DNA of 7,459 nucleotides from the NCBI GenBank assembly GCA_014379065.1, contig JACMMM010000416.1:1-7459 (forward strand), given 5' to 3'. Source of the stretch: Saprospiraceae bacterium (GTDB lineage Bacteria; Bacteroidota; Bacteroidia; Chitinophagales; Saprospiraceae). The notes under the pieces are model-generated. The model searched no databases, had not been told where the DNA came from, and saw nothing but the letters and a program-made list of their open reading frames with translations. A program made the translations under genes and the position numbers. Position 1 is the first letter of the stretch, and the number at the start of each line of letters is the position of its first letter. Shown one piece after another: positions 1 through 6,707 of this stretch.

Positions 1-3000
1 CAAAGACATCACAAAATCGGCGGGACTAACTTCTGAGGAGGGATTCGAGACCACCGTGGCGGCAGTGGATATTAATGCTGATGGTTTTCTGGATTTCTAC
101 GTTGGTCGTGCCGGGCCGTTTGAAAATGAGGAGCGGCGCAATAAACTCTACATAAACAATGGAAACCTGACTTTTACTGAGCGTTCCAAGGAGTACGGTC
201 TCGATGACAAAAGTGCCACCACCGGTGCCAATTTTTTCGACAGCGATAGCGATGGAGACCTTGATGTGTACGTCCTAAACTATCCGAAGGATCCAGTTTT
301 CGCAAATAAAATCGAATCTCGGCCCGGCCCGGATGGCAAGCAAATCCCCAACTTGGCACCTAAAGATGAACTTGATTCTGACCGCTTATACCGCAACGAA
401 GGGGACGGGAAGTTTACTGATATATCCAAAGAATCTGGTATCTGGAACCGCGCATTTGGCTTGAGCGTCTCTGTATCGGACATCAACCGCGACGGCGCCC
501 CGGATATATATGTCGGCAACGACTTCTTACAGCCGGACATGTTTTATATCAATTCGGGAAAAGGTACTTTCACCGATCACTTGTCCGACATGATACGGCA
601 CAACACACAGTTCACCATGGGCACCGACCTTTCGGACTTCGACAACGACGGCTTGGTGGATATTTTCGCGGTGGATATGATGCCCGTCACCAACTTTCGG
701 CACAAAAGCCTTAAAATCTCCAATACAAACAGCCTTTACCAGTCAATGGTGCAAAGCGGCATCTTCGAGCCCGTGACCCACAACGTTTTACAACACAATA
801 ACGGCAACGGTACTTTCAGCGACGTGGCCTGCCAATCGGGGGTTTTCAGAACCGACTGGTCGTGGAGCGGTCTTGTGGCCGATTACGACAACGATGGCAA
901 GCGCGACATCTATGTGACCAATGGCTACCGACGCGAAATCCACCATATAGATCATGGCGAATTTGTCAGGGAGTTGAAGAAAAACAAAACCAACCAACAA
1001 ATCCTGGAGGAGTATAAAACCCTTGATGACTACCTCAATACATTGCCCTCTTTCAAAATCCGCGACTTTATTTTTCAGAATCAGGGCGACTGGAAGTTTG
1101 AAGAAAAAAGCGGCGATTGGGCCACCATGAAAGCCACTTGGTCTTCCGGTGCAGCTTGGGCAGATTTGGATGCCGACGGTGATTTGGACCTGGTTGCCAA
1201 CAACTTGGAAGACCCGGCCTTCGTTTTCAAGAACCTTGCCCGCGAACAGAACAAAGGCAATTACCTCCAAGCAAAACTCAAAGGGAGCCCTCAAAACCCT
1301 TTCGCCGTAGGTGCGTCCGTCCTTATTGAATACGGGAATGGCCAAAAGCAATACCAGGAAATCAGCCCCAACAGAGGCATTTTCTCTTCCTCCGAACACC
1401 TCATACATTTCGGCATGGGACAGGAGGCACAGGTAGAAAAACTAAGTGTTCGCTGGCCCGACGGCAAAACCCAAACCCTCACCAATGTGCCCACCAACCA
1501 ACGCCTCCAATTGGATTGGAAAAACGCTTCAGGATATGTTGCCTCGCTGGTGCCTGTAAATATGGGCCAAACATTACTGACCGAAAATAAGGCATTGTCG
1601 GGGATCAATTTTGTGCATAAAGAATACCGCTACAACGACTTTGAGAACTACCCGCTCATGCCGTGGATGGAAAGTGAACTCGGCCCGCTCACCGCCAAAG
1701 GAGATGTAAACGGCGACGGCTTGGAAGATTTTTTTGTGGGTAATTCTTTCAACGTTCCTGCTGCGCTTTATGTGCAAACGCCCGACGGGAAGTTCAAACC
1801 CAGCAATGAGTCGCTTTGGGAAACCGAAAAAATATTCGAAGATCACGGCGCCGTCTTTTTCGATTTTGATAGCGATGGCGACCAAGATTTGTTTGTCGTA
1901 AGTGGCGGCATGGATGCTCAGATGCACCTCCGCAATACCGTATGGCAAAACCGCCTGTACCTCAATGACGGAAAAGGCAATTTTAGCCGTTCCAATGCGG
2001 CCCCCTCTACAAGTAGTTCAGATTTGGGCCTTCGCGTCGTTGCCCACGACTATGATGGTGATGGCGACCAGGACCTTTTTGTTGGCGGACGCTTGGTGGC
2101 TGATAAATGGCCGCTTGTGCCGCGAAGTCTAATACTACGCAACGATCGCAACGGCTTGGTCGATGTAACAGATCAGGTTGGCGGCGATTTTGCCCGATGC
2201 GGTATGGTCACTGACCTCGCTTGGGCTGATCTCGACAAAGATGGCCAAGCCGAACTAGTCGCCGTGGGTGAATGGATGCCCGTCTCCATTTTCAAACTTG
2301 TAGGTGGTAAGCTTTCCAATGTCACGGAGCAATTTGGCCTTGGCAAAAGCAACGGCCTTTGGTTTAGCTTGCGTCTCGCCGACCTCGATCAAGATGGCGA
2401 CCTTGATCTGGTAACCGGCAATTTTGGCCTCAACACCCGCTTTACCGCTAGCCCCGAAGCCCCTTTCGGCTGCTATGCCAAAGACTTCGACAACAACGGC
2501 ACACTCGACCCCATCGTGACCATGTACGAAGGCAAAAACAACTTCCCTCTGGTACAGAAGGAGGTCATGGTGAAGCAAATGCCAAGCCTAAAAAAGAAAT
2601 ATCTATACGCTTCCGTCTATTCCACTACTACCATTGATAAAATGTGGGGCGAAAATCTTGGCGATGCCCTGCACCTCATGGCTTACGAGCTCGAAACCTG
2701 CTGGTGGGAGAACCAAGGGGGGAAATTTGTACAACACCGCCTGCCATATCAAGCCCAAACCTCTGCTATTCAAGGTATTGTAGCAGAAGACCTCAATGGC
2801 GATGGCCACCTCGACCTGCTTATGGCGGGCAACAAATACGGCATGGAAGTGGGCACGGGGCGCTACGATGCTGGTAATGGCATATTTCTCTCCGGCGATG
2901 GGAAGGGCAATTTTACCTGGGTCAACAATCTCCAAAGTGGCTTTTGGGCCATGAAGGATGCGCGTGACGTGGCTGTGTTGCGGGGCGCTGGCGGAAAGCG

Positions 3001-3052
3001 TACTTTCCTCGTCGCCAACAACAATAGTACGTTGCAAGTCTTTGGGCAGTAA
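1..3052 (+). CDS. CRTAC1-like VCBS/FG-GAP repeat protein with ASPIC/UnbV domain (5' partial)
   Basis: The reading frame is open from base 2, so the gene begins off the left edge; GTG at 56 is only the first start-like codon. Residues below count from that GTG (998 to the TAA; 18 more codons are visible upstream). I count 13 calcium-binding-type FG-GAP/VCBS loops of the form DxDxDGxxD, at about 5, 62, 142, 194, 276, 370, 550, 603, 665, 725, 776, 810 and 912. Two are degenerate: Glu replaces the last Asp at 733, and Asn replaces the third at 814. An ASPIC/UnbV domain occupies about 402-486 (NRGIFSSSEHLIHFGMG, then VRWPDG). This arrangement is typical of large Bacteroidota CRTAC1-like proteins, usually exported and surface-attached, often lipoproteins; any signal peptide is outside the window. 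The fold is expected to be two beta-propeller segments flanking ASPIC/UnbV. Ligand and role are unknown; adhesion or glycan binding is an inference. No SusC/SusD-type partner is visible. Confidence 0.93.
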   Translation, partial: KDITKSAGLTSEEGFETTVAAVDINADGFLDFYVGRAGPFENEERRNKLYINNGNLTFTERSKEYGLDDKSATTGANFFDSDSDGDLDVYVLNYPKDPVFANKIESRPGPDGKQIPNLAPKDELDSDRLYRNEGDGKFTDISKESGIWNRAFGLSVSVSDINRDGAPDIYVGNDFLQPDMFYINSGKGTFTDHLSDMIRHNTQFTMGTDLSDFDNDGLVDIFAVDMMPVTNFRHKSLKISNTNSLYQSMVQSGIFEPVTHNVLQHNNGNGTFSDVACQSGVFRTDWSWSGLVADYDNDGKRDIYVTNGYRREIHHIDHGEFVRELKKNKTNQQILEEYKTLDDYLNTLPSFKIRDFIFQNQGDWKFEEKSGDWATMKATWSSGAAWADLDADGDLDLVANNLEDPAFVFKNLAREQNKGNYLQAKLKGSPQNPFAVGASVLIEYGNGQKQYQEISPNRGIFSSSEHLIHFGMGQEAQVEKLSVRWPDGKTQTLTNVPTNQRLQLDWKNASGYVASLVPVNMGQTLLTENKALSGINFVHKEYRYNDFENYPLMPWMESELGPLTAKGDVNGDGLEDFFVGNSFNVPAALYVQTPDGKFKPSNESLWETEKIFEDHGAVFFDFDSDGDQDLFVVSGGMDAQMHLRNTVWQNRLYLNDGKGNFSRSNAAPSTSSSDLGLRVVAHDYDGDGDQDLFVGGRLVADKWPLVPRSLILRNDRNGLVDVTDQVGGDFARCGMVTDLAWADLDKDGQAELVAVGEWMPVSIFKLVGGKLSNVTEQFGLGKSNGLWFSLRLADLDQDGDLDLVTGNFGLNTRFTASPEAPFGCYAKDFDNNGTLDPIVTMYEGKNNFPLVQKEVMVKQMPSLKKKYLYASVYSTTTIDKMWGENLGDALHLMAYELETCWWENQGGKFVQHRLPYQAQTSAIQGIVAEDLNGDGHLDLLMAGNKYGMEVGTGRYDAGNGIFLSGDGKGNFTWVNNLQSGFWAMKDARDVAVLRGAGGKRTFLVANNNSTLQVFGQ

Positions 3053-3072
3053 TGTAAAACTTTATCAACCTT

Positions 3073-3594
3073 TTAATTGAAAAGCGAATCGTACGGATTT
3101 TGATCTTTTTTAGGCTGCTGCTTTTCTGGCTCGATTGGAGGTTCCGGTAGTTCACCACCCTCTCTGTCAAATCCCTTTTTGGGCGTACTTTCCAATTCTT
3201 CAAATTCTACAAACCCTTCGGATTCGCGCGGGTTCTCTGGCTCGCCAAATTGGCGGCGCAACTGCTCCATTTTCCGGTAGCCAATGGCTTTCAAAAAAAT
3301 GTATAGTGAAAAAAATGGAAACACCAATACGGCAAGTGCCAAGGAAAGCAACGCGCTCAACGGGTTGGTTTCCAAAGTCTTGAGCCAACTTTTTATGGTG
3401 TCAGGGAATACCCGCCAGTTGATAATGAGCGCCAGCACCAACAGCGCTGGGGCCGCCCAAAGCAAAAGGTAGTAAAGCCCTTGCAGAATATAATAGCCGC
3501 CCACAACGAGAAGCACTAAGAAAATAAGACAGCCAAGACCGCCACCAGGAAACTGGTTCAGATTGCGCCCGCCGTAAGAATAATTGTAAATCAT
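3073..3594 (-). CDS. hypothetical small membrane protein with acidic cytoplasmic tail
   Basis: I do not recognise this 173-residue protein. It opens with a short Gly/Asn/Tyr-rich segment (1-19), then has hydrophobic stretches at about 20-38 and 41-59, which could form a hairpin, and a third at about 80-102. A basic patch (GYRKMEQLRRQF, 105-116) follows, which by the positive-inside rule puts the C-terminus in the cytoplasm. Residues 117-173 are hydrophilic, Glu/Pro/Lys-rich and probably disordered, ending in NPYDSLFN. It is the last gene of the xerD-EVE-membrane protein set: its ATG lies 3 nt after the TGA of the EVE gene (TGATCCATG), which suggests translational coupling. It converges on the VCBS gene with 20 nt between the stops. 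That the frame is real rests on the tight junction, a sensible membrane topology and the lack of any competing frame. No function is assigned. Confidence 0.8.
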   Translation of the reverse strand: MIYNYSYGGRNLNQFPGGGLGCLIFLVLLVVGGYYILQGLYYLLLWAAPALLVLALIINWRVFPDTIKSWLKTLETNPLSALLSLALAVLVFPFFSLYIFLKAIGYRKMEQLRRQFGEPENPRESEGFVEFEELESTPKKGFDREGGELPEPPIEPEKQQPKKDQNPYDSLFN

Positions 3595-3597
3595 GGA

Positions 3598-4011
3598 TCA
3601 AAGTTGGGTCTCTCCCATCGCCAATATGGTGGAAAATTCGTCGGAAGACACTGGCATTACCGACAAACGTGCGTTGCGCACCAAAAGAAGTTGTTGCAAA
3701 TCGGGGTGGGCTTTGATTTCAACGAGCGTGACGGGGCGCACAAACGGCTTCAGGGGTTCTAACTCTACACAAGACCAGTCGCCTTTTTCAGCCGTCGGGT
3801 CAGGGTAATGCTCCCGCGCCACCCGGGCAACACCCACCACGGCAAGTCCAATGTTGGAATGATAGAAAAAACAAAGATCGCCCTCTTTCATAGCCCGCAA
3901 GTTGTTGCGTGCCTGATAGTTGCGCACACCGTCCCAGCGGCCACGGCCCTCGGCCACGAGTTGGTCGTAACCATATACATCGGGTTCTGATTTGACAAGC
4001 CAATATTGCAT
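3598..4011 (-). CDS. EVE domain-containing protein (Thy28/thymocyte nuclear protein 1-like)
   Basis: This 137-residue protein is a stand-alone EVE domain (PUA/ASCH/YTH-like fold), close to the usual length. Family hallmarks appear in order: YWLVKSEPDVY at 3-13, WDGVRNYQARNNL at 26-38, GDLCFFYHSN at 44-53, VVGVARVAREHYPD at 58-71, PFVRPVTLVEIKA at 89-101 and NARLSVMPV at 113-121. The family has an aromatic-lined pocket. EVE domains are thought to bind modified bases in nucleic acids (for example 5-methylcytosine derivatives when fused to restriction-type partners); the role of solo bacterial versions is unsettled. The start at 4011 fits because the WLVKSEP motif normally begins a few residues from the N-terminus. 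The gene lies 3 nt downstream of xerD and 3 nt upstream of the membrane-protein gene, so it is the middle gene of a probable operon. A defence role is possible, but no restriction or nuclease partner is present. Confidence 0.93.
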   Translation of the reverse strand: MQYWLVKSEPDVYGYDQLVAEGRGRWDGVRNYQARNNLRAMKEGDLCFFYHSNIGLAVVGVARVAREHYPDPTAEKGDWSCVELEPLKPFVRPVTLVEIKAHPDLQQLLLVRNARLSVMPVSSDEFSTILAMGETQL

Positions 4012-4014
4012 AGA

Positions 4015-4923
4015 TCACATTTTTAATCTTGGGTGGTAAAGGTAAATCGTCTCTTTGAGGTACTCCGTGTCAAGATGCGTGTAAATCTCCGTAGTGGTGA
4101 TACTCTCGTGGCCCAGCATGTCCTGAACGGCTTTGAGATCCGCTCCACCTTCCACAAGGTGCGTGGCAAAAGTGTGCCGGAACGTATGCGGGCTAATGTT
4201 TTTCACAATGCCTGCCTTCGCAGCAAATTCTTTTACAAGCAAGAACACCATAACACGGCTCATCTTTCCGCCGCGCCGATTGAGGAACACCACATTTTCG
4301 GCTTCTTTTTTGATGTTTTCCTGAAGATTTCGGACGTTTTCGAGGTAAATTCTTAAATACTTCACCGCCTCCGCTCCTATCGGCACGAGGCGTTCTTTGT
4401 TGTTTTTTCCAACCACTTTTAAAAAATTCGCTTCGAGAAACAGTTGGGTAAGGCGAAGATTTACCAGTTCGCTCACGCGCAATCCACAAGCGTAAAGCAT
4501 TTCCAAAATGGCGCGGTTGCGCTGGCCTTGTGGGTCCGATAGGTCTATGGCATTTAGCAAAGCCTGCACTTCATGGACACTGAGCACTTCCGGGATTTTG
4601 CGGCGCATACGCGGGCTTTCGAGCAATTCCGTGGGGTCATCATCCAACATATCCTCGACCAGCAGGTATTTGTAAAATGCCCGCAGCCCGGAAATCAGCC
4701 GGGCTTGGGTGCTGGCTTCGAGGCCCAAACGATTGGCCCAGAGGATGAACTGCGTCAAGTCGTCTGCCTTGACGGCCAATGGCGGCAATACACGGCCTTC
4801 CAGTTCGAGCCATTGCACAAACTTGCCCACATCATTGACGTAAGCCTCAATCGTATGATGACTCATGGATCGCTCCAGCAGGAGGTAATTGCGGAAAGAT
4901 TGGATGGCGGCTGACCAGTTCAT
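4015..4923 (-). CDS. xerD: site-specific tyrosine recombinase XerD
   Basis: This is a 302-residue tyrosine recombinase, near the ~298-residue length of XerC/XerD. The N-terminal core-binding (SAM-like) domain covers about 5-90 (FRNYLLLERSMSHHTIEAY). The catalytic domain covers about 110-295 and has the full active-site set: Arg149 (YACGLRVSEL), Lys173 (GKNNKERLVP), His246 and Arg249 (SPHTFRHTFATHL), His272 (LGHESITTTEIYTH) and nucleophile Tyr281. These positions are within one or two residues of those in E. coli XerD as I recall them. The C-terminus (YHPRLKM) also matches the family. XerD acts with XerC at dif to resolve chromosome dimers. The frame stays open up to 5037, but the extra 38 codons are mostly translated repeat DNA (GHSLLDIGYS). 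The ATG at 4923 (MNWSAAIQSFRNYLL) gives the right length and N-terminus. A one-mismatch -7 element (TACCTTCG, minus strand, 4936-4929) sits just before this ATG. XerC or another Xer paralogue is a lesser possibility. Confidence 0.94.
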   Translation of the reverse strand: MNWSAAIQSFRNYLLLERSMSHHTIEAYVNDVGKFVQWLELEGRVLPPLAVKADDLTQFILWANRLGLEASTQARLISGLRAFYKYLLVEDMLDDDPTELLESPRMRRKIPEVLSVHEVQALLNAIDLSDPQGQRNRAILEMLYACGLRVSELVNLRLTQLFLEANFLKVVGKNNKERLVPIGAEAVKYLRIYLENVRNLQENIKKEAENVVFLNRRGGKMSRVMVFLLVKEFAAKAGIVKNISPHTFRHTFATHLVEGGADLKAVQDMLGHESITTTEIYTHLDTEYLKETIYLYHPRLKM

Positions 4924-4945
4924 GGCCGCGAAGGTAGGCGGGAAA

Positions 4946-5016
4946 GAATATCCAATGTCCAACAAGGAATGTCCACGGGAATATCCAATATCCAACAAGG
5001 AATGTCCAATGTCCAA
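4946..5016 (+). repeat. left arm: two tandem 33-nt units plus a partial end
   Basis: Unit 1 is 4946-4978 and unit 2 is 4979-5011, each beginning GAATATCCAAT and sharing TCCAACAAGGAATGTCCA; a short TCCAA tail runs to 5016. The units differ at unit position 12 (G or A) and at their 3' ends (CGG or ATG). Within each unit the small word AATRTCCAA recurs, so there is a lower-level periodicity. On the minus strand it translates to GHSLLDIGYS with an 11-residue period, which makes the xerD frame look longer than it is. Confidence 0.9.
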
Positions 5017-5090
5017 GTTGGCGTTGAGCTCAGTCACTCACATTGACATCTCGGCTATGAATATCAACAAATCCCAAGGGCGGAGCTTAA

Positions 5091-5154
5091 TTGGACATTG
5101 GACATTCCTTGTTGGATATTCCCCTGGACATTCCTTGTTGGATATTGGATATTC
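5091..5154 (-). repeat. right arm: inverted copy of the 33-nt tandem units
   Basis: Read on the minus strand, the first unit is 5154-5122 (33 nt) and the second is 5121-5091 (shorter, lacking the 7-nt step that contains the extra ATATCC word), ending in the same TCCAA as the left arm. On the plus strand it encodes GHSLLDIGYS in the frame that runs into the histidine kinase, so it creates a false N-terminal extension of that gene. Confidence 0.9.
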
Positions 5155-5203
5155 ATTCGGGGTTAAGTCCGCGTTAATCTGCTGGGCAATGCCCAAGGGT
5201 TTC

Positions 5204-5211
5204 TACTTTTG
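5204..5211 (+). promoter_or_regulatory. Bacteroidota-type -7 promoter element for the histidine kinase gene
   Basis: TACTTTTG at 5204-5211 matches the Bacteroidota primary sigma factor -7 consensus TAnnTTTG exactly and continues as GCAGCC, a common extension. A partial -33 element (CTG at 5182-5184, against TTG) lies 19 nt upstream. Transcription would start near 5217, leaving a leader of about 17 nt before the ATG at 5234. This position also supports the internal start chosen for the kinase. The element lies downstream of the inverted repeat, so the repeat would not be in the kinase transcript. Confidence 0.65.
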
Positions 5212-5233
5212 CAGCCGTTTTACCCACCAATCT

Positions 5234-6700
5234 ATGAACCCACGCCGCATAAAAATTATCATTGGCTTAATGACGCTGGCACTGGCAGGCATTATTTGCC
5301 TTCAGATCTATTGGATCGGCTGGAACATCCGTCTGAACGAGGAGCAGTTTGATAAAAACGTGTACATGGCACTTAATCGTGTTGCGGGCAAACTCCAATA
5401 CTACGAACAGGTGCGGGAACTGGAAGCCCTCAATGCTTTGCACCCACAAGCCAATGGCAATGTCCGTCGAGCGGGGCAATCCTTGGAAAACGGTTTTACA
5501 AAACGACGCGCGAAAGCGCAGCAGCCTTCCGATAGCCTTCCCAACCCAAGTGGCAATGGGCAAGGATTTGAAGACAATATGACACTGTGGGAATCCATGA
5601 AAGTGAGCCAATTGGTCGATTCTAAACCCCTGGCTGAACGCGTACCGCTTGATTTGTTGGCAAAATCTATCCAAGAAGAAATCGAAAGTCGGGGCATACG
5701 CTCGGCTTTTCAATACGGGGTTTACTCCAAGGCGCGGGGTAGTTATGTCATTGTGAACGACCACTTTGTGGTGGAAGACAATGGCCCGCAAATCGCGCAG
5801 GGCGGTGTGCCCACACTTTTCAACTCGCCTTACAAAGTCGCGCTTTTCACCCAGGACATTGAATCTCCCGGCGATCTGTCGCTTTATTTTCCCAACCGCA
5901 CCAGCATCGTGCTGGGTTCAGCACTTGGGATGCTCTCGCTCTCGATCGTTTTCACGGGCATTGTGTTGTTTTGTTTTTGGTACACGATTCAAGTGATTTA
6001 TCGCCAAAAGCAACTTTCGGAGATGAAAACAGATTTCATCAACAACATGACCCATGAGTTCAAAACGCCCATCGCGACCATCTCACTGGCTGCTGACAGC
6101 ATCGCCAGTCCCATGATTCTGAACAATCCCGACAAAATAAAGCGCTTCGTGGACATCATCCGACAGGAAAACCGCCGCATGAACAGTCAGGTGGAACGGG
6201 TGTTACAAATGGCTTTGATTGACAAAAAGGACTTCGAGTTGAAACTTGGCGACTTGAACCTGCACGAGGTAATTGAACAAGCTGTTGGCAATTTTATCCT
6301 GCAAGTCGAACGGCGCGAAGGCAGTTTGAACATGGATTTACAAGCAATCAACCCCGTGATCCAAGGCGATTCGACGCATATTGCCAGTATCATCCACAAC
6401 CTTTTGGACAATGCCAACAAGTACAGCCCCGAGAAACCCGACATTACCATCAGCACGCGTACGGTGCCCATGGGCGTAGAAATTACCGTGACCGACAAGG
6501 GCATGGGCATAAGCAAAGAGGTGCGAAAACACATCTTCGACAAATTTTACCGCGAACACACCGGCAATGTCCACGACGTGAAGGGCTTTGGCCTCGGCCT
6601 CAGTTATGTAAAAGCCATTATGACGGCACACAAAGGGCTTGTGGACGTGCAAAGCGAGCTGGGCAAGGGGAGTAGTTTTATTCTCACCTTTCCATCGTAG
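5234..6700 (+). CDS. two-component sensor histidine kinase, membrane-bound
   Basis: This is a 488-residue kinase. TM1 is at about 8-30 (IIIGLMTLALAGIICLQIYW), an extracytoplasmic sensor region at about 31-223, and TM2 at about 225-252. The cytoplasmic kinase core follows: H-box FINNMTHEFKTPI with phospho-acceptor His274; N-box HNLLDNANKYSP (Asn389, Asn393); G1 DKGMGI (from Asp421); F-box FDKFYR at 435-440; G2 GFGLGL at 451-456. It would autophosphorylate on His274 in response to an unknown signal and pass the phosphate to a response regulator. None is encoded in this window, so the partner is elsewhere or beyond the right edge. The sensor region has a low-complexity Gln/Ser/Asn/Pro stretch at about 95-115 and no fold I recognise. 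The frame is open from upstream (an in-frame ATG lies at 4889), but those residues are repeat-derived. The ATG at 5234 immediately precedes TM1 and follows the promoter. Confidence 0.93.
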   Translation: MNPRRIKIIIGLMTLALAGIICLQIYWIGWNIRLNEEQFDKNVYMALNRVAGKLQYYEQVRELEALNALHPQANGNVRRAGQSLENGFTKRRAKAQQPSDSLPNPSGNGQGFEDNMTLWESMKVSQLVDSKPLAERVPLDLLAKSIQEEIESRGIRSAFQYGVYSKARGSYVIVNDHFVVEDNGPQIAQGGVPTLFNSPYKVALFTQDIESPGDLSLYFPNRTSIVLGSALGMLSLSIVFTGIVLFCFWYTIQVIYRQKQLSEMKTDFINNMTHEFKTPIATISLAADSIASPMILNNPDKIKRFVDIIRQENRRMNSQVERVLQMALIDKKDFELKLGDLNLHEVIEQAVGNFILQVERREGSLNMDLQAINPVIQGDSTHIASIIHNLLDNANKYSPEKPDITISTRTVPMGVEITVTDKGMGISKEVRKHIFDKFYREHTGNVHDVKGFGLGLSYVKAIMTAHKGLVDVQSELGKGSSFILTFPS

Positions 6701-6707
6701 GCGATTA

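Larger units (their letters stand above)
4946..5154. repeat. long imperfect inverted-repeat (hairpin) element in the divergent spacer
   Basis: The 310-nt xerD/kinase spacer (4924-5233) is mostly this element. The left arm is 4946-5016 and the right arm 5091-5154, around a 74-nt loop (5017-5090). The reverse complement of the right arm aligns to the left with two mismatches (4957 and 4976) and one 7-nt deletion in the right arm. Inside the loop, 5024-5031 (TTGAGCTC) can pair with 5083-5090 (GAGCTTAA) as RNA with one G-U pair, extending the stem past a 7-nt bulge. No target-site duplication is evident beside the arms. Each arm is a tandem pair of ~33-nt units. A hairpin-type dispersed intergenic repeat (REP/BIME-like or a small non-autonomous element) is the likeliest explanation, but one window cannot show that it is dispersed. 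Confidence 0.85.

Noticed and set aside
788..1408. 206-codon open frame antisense to the VCBS protein gene
   Set aside because: Its composition looks like the complement of repeated Asp/Gly-rich codons in the real gene, and it has no domain signature. The same applies to the other antisense frames under this gene.
3070..3084. Possible terminator between the convergent genes (CTTTT-AATTG-AAAAG)
   Set aside because: The stem is only 5 bp, nearly all A-T, and overlaps the stop codon of the membrane-protein gene; too weak to call.
3598..4923. Defence island built around the EVE protein and recombinase
   Set aside because: The recombinase matches housekeeping XerD closely, and no nuclease, methyltransferase, helicase or toxin gene accompanies the EVE protein.
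4924..5037. 38-codon N-terminal extension of xerD reading GHSLLDIGYS twice
   Set aside because: It is translated repeat DNA and makes the protein longer than the XerD family. The ATG at 4923 gives a typical 302-residue enzyme.
4946..5154. dif site or Xer attachment site next to xerD
   Set aside because: A dif site is a ~28-bp pair of 11-bp arms around a 6-8-bp centre. The 33-nt tandem units in 64-71-nt arms with a 74-nt loop do not fit.
4946..5154. CRISPR array
   Set aside because: The units abut with no unique spacers, there are only two per arm, and the arms are inverted relative to each other.
4946..5154. retron or other reverse-transcriptase-linked ncRNA
   Set aside because: There is no reverse transcriptase or accessory effector gene in the window; the neighbours are a Xer recombinase and a histidine kinase.
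4889..5233. 115-codon N-terminal extension of the histidine kinase
   Set aside because: It overlaps xerD on the other strand, consists largely of the repeat, and lies upstream of the promoter at 5204. The ATG at 5234 sits directly before TM1.
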